DNA from: Isoetes taiwanensis
Lineage: Eukaryota > Streptophyta > Lycopodiopsida > Isoetales > Isoetaceae
Direction: 5' to 3'
Length of the DNA stretch: 64,000 bases
Assembly (NCBI GenBank): GCA_021234155.1
Contig: JAJEKV010000084.1
Coordinates: forward strand, 372,001-436,000
Position 1 is the first letter of the stretch, and each line of letters begins with the position of its first letter. The notes under the pieces were generated by a model. That model made no database searches. It saw nothing but the letters and a program-made list of their open reading frames with translations, and was not told the origin of the DNA. Position numbers and translations under genes: made by a program. Below are positions 33,190 through 43,901 of this stretch, in pieces.

Positions 33190-33728
33190 GTGGCTCAAAC
33201 ATTCCACATGGACTCCAACATGCCACCTATAAGGCTCTGACATGCCAAGGTGGCTCCAACATGCCACCTAGGCTCCAACATGCCAAGGTGGCTCAAACAT
33301 GCCACATGGGCTCCAACATGCCACCTAGGCTCGAACATGCCAAGGTGGCTCCAACATGCCACCTAAGATCTAACATGCCAAGGTGGCACAAACATGCCAC
33401 ATGGGCTCCAATGCCACCTAGGCTCTAACATGCCAAGGTGACTCCAACATGCCATCGAGGCTCTAACATGCCAAGGTGGCTCAACCATACCACGTGGGCT
33501 CCAACATGCCACCTAGGCTCCTAACATGCCAAGGTGGCTCCAACATGCCAAGGTGGTTCAAACATGCCATGCTGGCTCCAACATGCCACCTAGGCTCGAA
33601 TATGCCAAGGTAGCTCCGACATGCCACCTAGGCTCCAACATGCCAAGGTGGTTCAAACATGCCACGTGGGCTTCAACATGCCACCTAAGCCCTAACATGC
33701 CAAGGTGGCTCCAATATGCCACCCCGGC
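33190..33728 (+). repeat. minisatellite array, forward orientation
   Basis: About 25 imperfect units with a 19-base period based on ccaacatgccaaggtggct, alternating with variants carrying cctaggct in place of aaggtggct. The reverse complement of the same unit makes the array at 36725-38295, so the two form a large inverted repeat around the 825-base tandem array. Open frames here (Trp/Leu/Met/Cys-rich) are artefacts of the repeat. Confidence 0.92.
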
Positions 33729-33730
33729 TC

Positions 33731-36510
33731 GCCAATCCGGGGCCTCCTCCATGCCCCAAAATCGAAAACGCGGTCTAAACCCTGTCAGGGCCAACGGTGG
33801 CCATCCCAATCAAAAATCGATGGTCTAAAGCTCATCCGGAAATACCGGGGATTTTCCTGTACGCTCGTGGCCACTTGGCAAGCCAGCTGGCTGAAAATCA
33901 GGATTTTTCCCCGCCCCATGCATTAATTATGAATTTCCGGAGCATAAACACAAAAAAAAACACAGATAAAAATCCGGGTCTCGAAAAAAGGTGAAATCTT
34001 GGCAGGATATGCAACATGACGCTGCACACGCAAGAGAAAATGTACCGACAATAGAAGCACAAGCGTAGGGCATGAGACGAAGCTTCCGAGCCAACCCCTT
34101 TCGAGGCCACCGGGTCCAGTAACGCCATACCGGCGGTGGAGCTAGCTTTTCTTCTCCGTGGTCACATGTATACCACCTAGCAGTCCTAGTGCTCCTATTG
34201 TCACTTCAATCTTCTACCGTGGCCTCGTGGTGAACCCCAAGTATCTTGTTCTCGCAGGCTAGTCCAAGCCGGGGCCGAGGACTGCCGGACCCCCACCGAA
34301 TCAGAACCGGCTCCGCCAATGGACCCTAACATCCCCATTACCTAGGGGACCAAGTTTCGTAAGGCGAAAGACCACCCTCTCCAAGAAACGCCAAAGTAGG
34401 TCGCTTTTACTACACACTTGTAGTCAATTGGCATGGAGGTGGATGCTTTGAATACCTCCTAGTGAGGGGTAAGTGATTGATCCCCCGGGAAAACTCGGGC
34501 CGTGGAACTTGTCCCCTAGGGTAATTTCGCCCGCTCCCGACGATGCGGGCGAGGTCGGATCGCCAATCCGGGCCTCCTCCATGCCCCAAAAATCGAAAAC
34601 GTGGTCTAAACCTTGTCGGGGCCAAACGGCCCATCCCAATAAAAATCGAGGGTCTAAAACTCATCCGAAATACCGGGATTTTCCTATACTCTCGGGGCCC
34701 ACTTGGCAAGCCAGCTGGCTGAAAACCAGGATTTTTCCCCCCCCATGCATTAATTATGAATTTCCGGAGCATAAACACAAAGAAAAGCACGATAAAAAAA
34801 TTCGGTCTCAAAAAAGGTGAAATCTTGGCAGGATGTGCAAAGCATGACGCCGCACACGCAAGAGAAAAATGCACCGCAATAGAAGCACAAGCAGAGGCAT
34901 GAGACGAAGCTTCCCGAGCCAACCCCTTCCTCAAGACCACCGGCCTGGTAACGCCCTACTAGGTAGTGGAGCTAGCTTTGCTTCTCCGTGGTCACATGTA
35001 TACCACCTAGCAGTCCTAGTGCTGCTATTCTCACTTCAATCTTCTACCAGTGGCCTCGTGGTGAACCCCAAGTATCTTGTTCTCGCAGCTAGTCCAAGCC
35101 GGGGTCGAGGGACTGCTAGACCCCCACCCTAATCGAACTGGGTTCCCCAATGGACCCTAACATCCCCATTACCTAGGGGACCAAGTTTCGTGGCGTAAGA
35201 CCACCCCTCCAAGAAACGCCAAAGTAGGTCGCTTACTACACACTTGTAGTCAATTGGCATGGAGGTGGATGTTTGAATACCTCCTAGTGAGGGGTAAGTG
35301 ATTGATCCCCCGGGAAAACTTCGCCGTGGAACTTGTCCCCTAGGGTAATTTCGCCGTTCCTGACGATGCGGCGAGGTCGAATCGCCAATCCGGGCCTCCT
35401 CCATGCCCCAAAATCGAAAACGTGGTCTAAACCTTGTCGTGGCCAACGGCGGCCATCCCAATAAAAAATCGAGGGTCTAAAACTCATCCGAAATACCGGG
35501 GATTTTCCTATATACTCGGGCCACTTGGCAAGCCAGCTGGCTGAAAACCAGGATTTTTCCCCGCCCCATGCATTAATTATGAATTTCCGGAGCATAAACA
35601 CAAAGAAAAGCACGATAAAAATTCGGTCTCAAAAAAGGTGAAATTTGGCGGGGATGTGCAAAGATGACGCCGCACACGCAAGAGAAAATGCACCGCAATA
35701 GAAGCACAAGCGTAGGCATGAGACGAAGCTTCCGAGCCAACCCCCCTTCCAAGACCACCGGCCCAGAACGCCCTACTAGGTAGTGGAGCTAGCTTTGCTT
35801 CTCCGCGGTCACATGTATACCACCTAGCAGTCCTAGTGCTTGCTATTCTCACTTCAATCTTCTACCGTGGCCTCGTGGTGAACCCCAAGTATCTTGTTCT
35901 CGCAGCTAGTCCAAGCCGGGGCCGAGGACTGCTAGACCCCCACTCCGGAACGAACCGGCTCCGCCAATGGACCCGGAACATCCCCATTACCTAGGGGACC
36001 AAGTTTCAGGGCGTAAGACCACCCCTCTCCAAGAAACGCCAAAGTAGGTCGCTTACTACACACTTGTAGTCAATTGGCATGGAGGTGGATGTCTTTGAAT
36101 ACCTCCTAGTGAGGGGTAAGTGATTGATCCCCCGAAAACTCGCCGGGAACTTGTCCCCTAGGGTAATTTCGCCGCTCCGGACGATGCGCGGCGAGGGCCG
36201 GATCGCCAATCCGGGGCCTCCTCCATGCCCCAAAATCGAAAACGGGTCTAAACTTTGTCGTAGGCCAACGGCCATCCCAATAAAAAATCGAGGGTCTAAA
36301 ACTCATCCGAAATACCGGGATTTTCCTATACTCTCGGGGCCACTTGGCAAGCCACCGGCTGAAAACCGATTTTTCCCCGCCCCCATGCATTAATTATGAA
36401 TTTCCTGAGCATAAACACAAAAGAAAAGCATGTATGAAAATCCGGTCTCGAAAAAGGTGAAATCTTGGCGGGATGTGCAATGATGACGCCGCATACGCAA
36501 GAGAAAATGC
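33731..36510. repeat. tandem array of about 825-base units
   Basis: A start word gccaatccggggcctcctcc recurs at about 33731, 34562, 35384 and 36205, giving periods of 831, 822 and 821 bases. That makes three full units and a partial fourth. Units differ mainly by one- to few-base indels in homopolymers. Each carries a minus-strand frame of about 100-175 codons with shared words (NYPRGQVP, HGGG, FMLRKFIINAWGG), but the frame is not kept constant between units, so coding is doubtful. No known family recognised. Confidence 0.9.
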
Positions 36511-36599
36511 ACCAAATATATATACCTTTCGAGACTCCCCTTCACAAGAAAGGGGCCACGCCGAGGTGCCCGCCTCGTGTTTTGCAAAGACATCCAAGG

Positions 36600-36722
36600 T
36601 CCATGTCACCATCATCTAGCCATGTCACCTAAAATTTGCCAACATCACCAAAGATGGACATCTTTGGTTTTTTGGCCTAGTCAAAACTTGACCTTGCTTA
36701 CTTGGCATGCCATGTCACCACT
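36600..36722. repeat. dispersed repeat unit also found at 60.5-61.0 kb
   Basis: Contains aaagatggacatctttgg, ttggcctagtcaaaacttga and ccttgcttacttggcatgcc. Its reverse complement occurs twice near 60525-60610 and 60830-60960. It directly borders the reverse minisatellite array. Confidence 0.8.
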
Positions 36723-36724
36723 TG

Positions 36725-38295
36725 GGGTGCCTAGGTGGCATGCTTGAGACTAGGTGGCATGCCTGAGCCACCTTGGCATGTTGGAGCCTGCATGGCATGT
36801 TGGAGCCACCTTGGCATGTTGGAGCCCACATGGCATTATGGAGTCCACATGGCATGTTTGAGCCACCTTGGCATGTTGGAGCCACCTTGGCATGTTGGAG
36901 CCTAGGTGGCATGTTTGAGCCCACCTTGGCATGTTTGAGCCACCTGGCATGTTTGAGCATGGGTGGCATGTTGGAGCCTAGATGGCATGTTTGAGCCACC
37001 TAGGAATGTTGGAGCCTAGGTGGCATGTTGGAGCCCACGTGGCATATTTGAGCCACCTTGGCAAGTTGGAGCATAGGTTGTATGTTGGAGCCCGCGTGGC
37101 ATGTTTGAGCACATTGGAGCCTAGGTGGCGTGTTTGAGCAATTTTGTCATGTTGCAGCCTAGGTGGCATGTTTGAGCCACCTTGGCATGTTTGAGCCTAG
37201 GTGGCATGTTGGAGCCACCTTGGCATGTGGGAACCACCTTGGCATGTTTGAGCCTAGGTGGCATGTTTGAGCCACCTTGGCATGTTGGAGCCCACGTGGC
37301 ATGTTTGAGCCACCTTGGCATGTTTGAGCACGTTGGAGCCTAGGTGGCATGTTTGAGCCACCTTGGCATGTTGGAGCCACCTTGGCATGTTGGAGCCTAG
37401 GTGGCATGTTGGAGACCACGTGGCATGTTTGAGCCACCTTGCCATGTTAGAGCCTAGGTGGCATGTTGGAGCCTTTGTGGCATGCTTGAGCCACCTTGGC
37501 ATGTTGGAGCCCACGTGGCATATTTGAGCCACCTTGGCAAGTTGGAGCATAGGTGGCATGTTAGAGCCAGCGTGGCATGTTTGAGCATGTTGGAGCCTAG
37601 GTGGCATGTTGGAGCCACCTTGGCACGTGGCATGTTGGAGCCCACGTGGCATGTTTGAGCCTAGGTGGCATGGTTAGAGCCACGGTGGCATGTTGGAGCC
37701 TAGGTGGCATGTTTGAGCCAACTTGGCATATTTAAGCCTAGGTGGCATGTTGTGAGCCACCTTGGCATGTTGGAGGCTAGGTGGCATGGTGGAGACCACG
37801 TGGCATGTTTGAGCCACCTTGGCATGTTTGAGCCTAGGTGGCATGTTGGAGCCTAGGTGGCATGTTTGAGCCCACCTTGGCATGTTTGAGCCACCTGGCA
37901 TGTTTGAGCCTAGGTGGCATGTTGGGAGCCTAGGTGGCATGTTTGAGCCACCTTGGCATGTTTGAGCCTAGGTGGCATGTTGGAGCCACCTTGGCATGTT
38001 GGAGCCTAAGTGAGCCCTGCATGGCATGTTTGAGCCTATGTGGCATGTTTGAGCCACCTAGGAATGTTGGAGCCTAGGTGGCATGTTGGAGCCCACGTGG
38101 CATATTTGAGCCACCTTGGCAAGTTGGAGCATAGGTGGCATGTTGGAGCATGCGTGGCATGTTTGAGCACGTTGGAGCCTAGGTGGCATGTTTGAGCCAT
38201 TTTGTCATGTTGGAGCCTAGGTGGCATGTTGGAGCCACCTTGGCATGTTTGAGCCTAGGTGGCATGTTAGAGCCACCTTGGCATGTTGGTGCCCA
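36725..38295 (-). repeat. minisatellite array, reverse orientation
   Basis: About 80 imperfect 19-base units based on ggcatgttggagccacctt and ggcatgtttgagcctaggt, the reverse complement of the array at 33190-33728. The two unit types often alternate, so each 38-base pair contains GCCACCT and AGGTGGC as an inverted repeat. A larger internal duplication exists: a block around 36965-37180 (ccacctaggaatgttgg ... ttttgtcatgttg) recurs at about 38050-38220. Not coding. Confidence 0.95.
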
Positions 38296-38379
38296 CGTTA
38301 TGCAAAAATAGGTGTTAAGTAATTGAAGTAGTTGAAGTAACTTGTGTTACATGGAATACTAGTATAAGAACATGTGATC

Positions 38380-38760
38380 ATGCACGTGCATCATATGTAG
38401 CAAATCAAGTACTCTGTCCTACCACTATAAAGACCCGTGATATGGAAGGATAGGACATGTAGAGAATCAAGTACTCTTTCCTACTTCTATAAAGACATGT
38501 GAGAATAGAAGTATTACATATGTCGTAATTCATGTATTCTTTCCTACAATGCCTTAGCAAATAAAGTACTCTGTCCTACTACTATAAAGACATGTGAATG
38601 GAAGTATAGGACATGTAGAGAATCAAATATTCTTTCCTACATCTATAAAGACATGTGACAATAGAATTATTAGACATGTAGAAATTCAAGTACTCTTTCC
38701 TACAGTGGATTGTATTATAAAATGACATGTCACAATAGAAGAAACTACAAAACAACAGTG
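38380..38760. repeat. right subterminal tandem repeats of the nested CACTA-like element
   Basis: About five or six imperfect units of roughly 60-65 bases built on aagtactctttcctac, tctataaagacatgtga and gacatgtagagaatc. They sit next to the terminus, as expected for transposase-binding repeats in this superfamily. Confidence 0.75.
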
Positions 38761-39110
38761 GATGTTTTAGTCCACTGAAAAAAGAACACCATTATCGAAC
38801 AAAACCATACCTTCACAAATCCACATGTAGGATTCTTTGAAAACAGGACATGTAGACCTACCAAAACTGATGTTTTCAACAGTGGACCAAAAACCGGGGT
38901 GAGTGTGTATGGACCCTAGTAACTCTTATAATAATGTTTTGAATTATTATAGGGAGTAACATTGTTAAGGCTATATAATTTTGTATAAGTACAAATATAG
39001 CCTAAATTTTGATAATAAACCATTTAATAAGGAAGTTGATCACTTAAGTTAAATTGAAGTTGTGTACTTATGTTGTTTTGCAGGAATAGTATAGGTTCGT
39101 CACCTTAGCG

Positions 39111-39130
39111 CAATGCTGAGGACAGCATTG
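39111..39130 (+). other. stem-loop just before the polypurine tract
   Basis: CAATGCTG, loop AGGA, then CAGCATTG: a perfect 8-base stem with a 4-base loop, ending four bases before the polypurine tract. It may mark RNA structure used in plus-strand priming or packaging; the function is inferred. Confidence 0.6.
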
Positions 39131-39134
39131 TCCT

Positions 39135-39147
39135 AAGGGGGGGAGAA
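39135..39147 (+). other. polypurine tract
   Basis: AAGGGGGGGAGAA directly precedes the 3' LTR, the standard plus-strand primer position for LTR retrotransposons. Confidence 0.92.
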
Positions 39148-40778
39148 TGTGACGTTCCAGGGGAATATACGCCTTAGATACGTATATTCCTGGACCCGTC
39201 ACTATACAAGTCGACCTTTGGTAGCCTTGTATACCTTAGGAAGTGGCAAGGGGCACATATCTAAGTTAATTGTTTAACTTAGATAACCTTAGGATAAGGC
39301 CCATTTCCACATGGCCTTATCCTATTGGGCAACCGCCACACGGCCCCATCCTAGTAGTGCCACGTGTCATCCATGTGGACCCTCACCTATATTGGCTCAA
39401 ACCCTAACCCTAGACCTCTTTTCCTGACTCTAGCACCTGAACACTCACCTACACACTCGAAACCCCGTTTCGAGCATCGTTCATCGTAGCATAGCCGGGC
39501 CAGCAACCCCAGAAGTGTGCGTATGATCATAGAGGGAGCACGACCTCGACCCCGTCAAGGAGCAATGGAGACACCAGGGATGGGAGGAAGCGCTTCTAGA
39601 GCAGGTAGGTGGAGTAGAGTCATAGTAGTTCATCTGGAAGTTAGCACTCCAGATGGGTTTGTATGTTGTATCTTGAGTAGAGCCATCCTAGAACCTATCT
39701 TGAACCCTAATCAAGGAACCCTAACTGTTAGATATGTATGATTAGGTTAAGATGTTCTTATTATGATTATCATGATATGATGTTATGGGATGTTGGTTGA
39801 TCATGTTTGCTCCTCTTGTATTGGGAAGGGGGGTAGAGACCTAGGGCCATATGTAGTATGCTCCTAGTGTAGATCCCTTAGTTCCTATTAGTTGCGGCCT
39901 GTGCATAGGAACCCACCGGGCTATGGAGGCTATGATGTGACTCAGCACTACACAACGGGACTAGAGGCGATGCGGAGGGAGGATCCCTGCCGAGTGGGGG
40001 CTACGGGGGATCCCATAGTGGGCTAGGCTTATGGTCGGTCACTTCTTGTGGGCCGAGCATGGGTCCAACACCTCCTGGGGCAATGGTGCCGCCCTGCCTC
40101 TCAAGAGTTGCAAGTGTTAGCTTGGCTCTTGTTTTGGGGGGTTCAGTCGGGTACGAATCGTGTGTCGCCACGATTCTCTAGCCGCCCGAGGAGTCTCTAG
40201 ATCCCGGGAGGGGGAGATGCAACCCTTCCTGCCTCGACGGACCAGGGAGATGCAACCTGGAGTAGTCCCGATGGGTGATGCCATGGGATTGCGTATCCGG
40301 AAGGCTAGAGTCATGCCAGAGCCTGATGGAGCCCATCTGCAAAGTATGCACAGGAGGGGCGGATGGAGTGGTCAACCCTAGCCATTGTCTTATGCCAGCC
40401 CCGCCACTGTCATGATTCGGTCTGCTCTATCTTGAGGCCTATCCAGTCAGTCGACTTCCTTATGTGTCAGAGCCACGGGTAGGAGCTCTCATGTTTTATG
40501 GCATATGATTATGTTCTTTGCACCTATGGATATGTGGATGAGCTACCCTTCGAGGCAGTGTGATGTATTGTTGTTGCTAGTTCTGACGATGTTTATGCTT
40601 CCACTGTGATAGGAGCCCATAGGGGAAGGGCGCACAAGACACCTTCGTGTCCCCTTCCCACACTACGGGGACACCAGAGTGCGGGATAGACGGAGGGCCC
40701 GTGCGGTCGGAGGACCGGATGAGGGATTTCCTACGGAGTGTACGGCTGGGTGCCGTATATTTAGTAGGGAGCGTCACA
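39148..40778 (+). repeat. 3' LTR of the chromovirus
   Basis: Matches the 5' LTR over its whole 1.63 kb. It starts TGTGACG and ends CGTCACA, so the ends are inverted repeats of 7 bases. The sequence ggggc follows, compared with gggac before the 5' LTR. Confidence 0.95.
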
Positions 40779-40783
40779 GGGGC

Positions 40784-42829
40784 CTTTTTTGAACAGTTTT
40801 ATGTTCATAAGCATTATTAGTTTCAGTTTAAGTCTATGGGTACATCATGCATAATGAACCAGGATAAGAAGTCGCTTAATCATGAAGACTTATGAGACAA
40901 AATACAAAACTGTAGTTTAAGCTCGAATGGAATATCATTTTACATTTAGAGTGCAAAAAAACATCAAGAGCCCAAGAAAACAAGTTGAATCCTTTTGAGG
41001 AAAAAAATGAACTTTGAAAATAAGATTACTCACCCTCAAAATTACGATATATGGTGGATGTGTAAAGTGCACTAAAAGTAGGATTCATGTGCTTCAAACC
41101 AAGTTTGGAGGCAGTAATATATAACAAGATGGTTAATTTGAGGACTTAGTCATCGCACTGGAACAGGTACAGGATCTGAGTTCACAACCAAATGCGTCAT
41201 TGTAATTGATAAAAAGCTTGAAGAAAGAACCTAGAGCTGCATCCTTGATTTCCAGAGCACAGTCCATATTTGCCCACAAATATTAGGCTGGACACAAGGG
41301 TCCCTGCTCATACTGGAGAATGTGGTAGACAATTCAAGAGAATTTGTGATCTCAAGAATAACATGCAATAGATGGAAACTTCTTTTAGATGCTTCTTCTA
41401 CTTGCCTTGCACAAAATGACCAGAGATAATGCCAAGTCATTCCAATTAGTTAATGAGATAAGAGATTAGAAAATACTAGATACATTTTTTCATTCTTAAA
41501 GACATAATAAAGACGTACCTTATAACAGATACTAAAAATCTTCTTGGACTCTTCCACCATCTAACTGGCTAGAGGGCCAGCTCCCAGAAGTTATTTTATG
41601 AACGAAACCCTTCAGCATAAAAAATGCTGATTCAGATTTCCATTTGGCTATAATCGTACACTTTGTCCCTATGAAATGGCAGATAGGGGCACTGATATAA
41701 TTCCGTTAATGCCCGAGCTGGTTAGATCCAACATAAAAATCTGGGTTTGCGGTAATAAAATGCAGAGCTTGTTAAGCTTACTCTGTTCTTACTCCCAAAA
41801 GAGATCTGATTGTAAAATACATTTGACTATTTAGCTATGAATAAGTTTTCCTTACTTTATGGCTCCAAAGCCTGTCATTGCTTTCAGAATATTCAGAAAT
41901 GTAACATGGTTTCTTATGAAGACAATTCAGGACAGATGTTCCCATCACCATGCAGCAATAAGCCTCGACAACTAGGGGACCCAATTGACAGAGAAATTCC
42001 ATCGCATTGCAAGATCCTATAAAAAATAGGCAGTAAGCCCAAAGAAATACATGGCTTTAAGGTCCTGCTATTGAAAAGATTGAACCATGAAATAAGAACT
42101 GTAAACACTAGCTTCTCGTATTTGAGTCCCATAGGCCAATTGGTCTACGTGGACGATAAAAACTCTATTCTATTCTATTCTTCTATTCCTAATAGACATT
42201 ATATTTAAAGTCATTGGATATACATCCTGCCAAAATGCTGATGGGAGGGGATGAAGAATGATCAAGCCATTTTTCTCATACAAACAACTCCCTCAAGACT
42301 TAGAAGTGAAAAAAAGGATAAACTTTACTGTACACCTGGACCTAGCTCTATTTTTTTCTGGCTTTGGCCTTCTTTTTGCAATAGCAGCAACAACAGTAAA
42401 TCAAAGCATTAATTAATATACACCAATCACGAGGATACATACTATCCCCAGAATGGTATACCATTCTTAAAAGAGACTGGCCAAGAACACAAAGAGCCAG
42501 TACCAATTAATCGCGTACTTCACATTCACATATCAAATAGTAATAAAACCCAAATAGCAGTTGTTTTATATTGACAAGTTCATGAATAAGAACAGAACTC
42601 AATGAAATACAAGAGCAAAGAGTAGTAGGAAATACAAGAGCATGCCATGTTGGCACCATTTTCTTATATACAACGGCAAATGAGACTGATATACCATTTC
42701 TAAATACAACAGCAAATGAGACTGTCTTAGAATAAAAATGGGTCTCCTTAATGAGGAGACAGCTTTATTTGCAACAAGAATTAGAAAAGAGGTACTTTAC
42801 GGCAGGCACAATGCAACTATTGATGGTAT
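40784..42829. other. intergenic, no gene seen
   Basis: AT-rich sequence without convincing frames, splice-like exons or RNA genes. It lies between the chromovirus and a CACTA-like element. Confidence 0.5.
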
Positions 42830-42949
42830 CACAACAAAAAAGGTGCTCACATCCCCCTGAAAATCCCCCATTGAGGAATCGGGGGACTTGAGAGCAAGGG
42901 GTTATTTCTTTTGCAACGAGGAATTTTTTAACAAAGAGGTATATTGTAC

Positions 42950-43300
42950 GGGGGGAGATTAGCAGAAACGAGGGATTCTTGAACAAAAGGGTACATTTTA
43001 ATGGGGAAATTAATAGAAATAAGGGATTGCAAATACACATTGGGGTATTTTCAAAAAAGGGGGATTGGGTCAAAAGGGAATTTGCGAATGCATTGGGGTA
43101 ATTTCAAGAAAAGGAGACTGGTTCAAAAAGGGAATTTGCAAATGGATTGGGGTATTTTCAAGAAAAGGGGACTAATTTAAAAGGGAATTTGCAAATGGAT
43201 TGGAGTATTTTCAAATAAAAGAGGATTGAGTGAAAGGAAAAATTACTAAAAAACTGAGGACTGCAATAAGTACCAAGGTATTTTCAAGCAAAAGGGTAGT
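42950..43300. repeat. left subterminal repeats
   Basis: Four or five imperfect units of about 60 bases with tttgcaaatggattggggta, ttttcaagaaaagggga and aaaagggaa. They mirror the GGGGTA-rich repeats at the other end of the element. Confidence 0.75.
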
Positions 43301-43429
43301 TTGAAAAAAAAAGCAACACCAAGTTCCTTCCAGGAGCTTTCAGGTGGTGAAGGTTGGTCGGCGTGGCCTTCTTTAGCCCCAAATTACCTCAAAGAACAAG
43401 AATTGCAGAAAAGATAGAAGGCCAGTAGT

Positions 43430-43615
43430 AGAAAACACAGAAATTACAGATGGTCAGAAGCAAATCTGTTGTAGTAAGAGAAGCAAATCAGTTGTAGGGC
43501 CTGGAAATCCATTGGAACGTGCCACGTGGCACAATTTGTTGGGCAAATCCGTTGTAGTAAGAGACGCAAATTTGTAGGGCCTGGAAATCCATTGGAACGT
43601 GCCACGTGGCACAAT
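43430..43615 (+). promoter_or_regulatory. duplicated 80-base unit with a perfect G-box palindrome
   Basis: Two units about 80 bases apart each contain ggcctggaaatccattggaa followed by GTGCCACGTGGCAC (43519-43532 and 43599-43612). The latter is a 14-base perfect palindrome centred on the G-box CACGTG, which bHLH and bZIP factors bind in plants. They lie 90-190 bases ahead of an ATG at 43705, a fitting promoter position for a captured gene. Regulation is inferred. Confidence 0.5.
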
Positions 43616-43704
43616 TTGATTGGACGTGGTGCCAGGAGAGCAAGGAATTTTTCCTGAATTATAAGTTAACATTTAGAGCAATGTTCTAAGCCAAAAAGGA
43701 ACAT

Positions 43705-43901
43705 ATGCCGAGTTTTTTGGACGCTGATAAGCGACAAAGGAAATGTGTTGTTGGCAAACCCTATAGCCTAAATATGGCGGAGGCATGCACGAATGTTCCC
43801 GAATCGAGCGTATTCATGCTACACGAGACAAGAGATGCTTGGCATCTTTTTGGTTGTAAACTCTCCAAGCTGGCTTCAAATCCGGCCATGAAACATTTCA
43901 G
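43705..43901 (+). pseudogene. possible captured first exon, unrecognised
   Basis: The frame MPSFLDADKRQRKCVVGKPY ... ESSVFMLHETRDAWHLFGCK ends at an ag/gtaaaat donor-like site. It sits behind the G-box duplication in a CACTA-like element that carries no transposase. Composition is balanced and coding-like. No later exon could be joined with confidence, although plus-strand coding-like fragments occur at about 44230-44400 and 44920-45160. Family unknown. Confidence 0.35.

Larger units (their letters stand above)
29176..38907. mobile_element. CACTA-like DNA transposon nested in the chromovirus
   Basis: The left end CACACTGACCCCGATTTTTG (29176) and the right end, read inward on the minus strand, CACACTCACCCCGGTTTTTG (38907) are inverted copies. 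About 28 of 31 bases match through gtccac-gttg. Both sides are flanked by TAT (29173-29175 and 38908-38910), the 3-base duplication typical of CACTA elements. Inside are AT-rich subterminal sequence, a gene-fragment cassette, two inverted minisatellite arrays and a tandem array of about 825-base units. No transposase frame is seen, so this is a non-autonomous copy of 9.73 kb. A second copy of its left end lies at 54856. Confidence 0.85.
17934..40778 (+). mobile_element. Ty3/gypsy chromovirus LTR retrotransposon with captured histone-H3-like cassette, nested insertion inside
   Basis: Two direct LTRs (17934-19565 and 39148-40778) begin TGTGACG and end in CGTCA-type termini. Flanking words gggac and ggggc look like a 5-base target duplication with one difference. 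Order inside: primer binding site, H3-like cassette, two extra open frames, gag, zinc knuckle, protease, reverse transcriptase, RNase H, integrase, chromodomain, 3' untranslated region, polypurine tract. A 9.7 kb CACTA-like element is inserted at 29176-38907; without it the element is about 13 kb. The LTRs look a few percent different by eye, so the insertion is moderately old. The coding region looks broken, with roughly half a dozen or more disruptions, and is treated as a fossil. The chromodomain places it among chromoviruses; the clade (Tekay/Del, Galadriel or other) is not decided. Confidence 0.95.

Noticed and set aside
33500-38230. Many open frames rich in Trp, His, Leu and Cys with a regular period
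   Set aside because: They arise because the 19-base minisatellite lacks stops in several frames; the period is not a multiple of three, so frames rotate and no protein repeat is kept.
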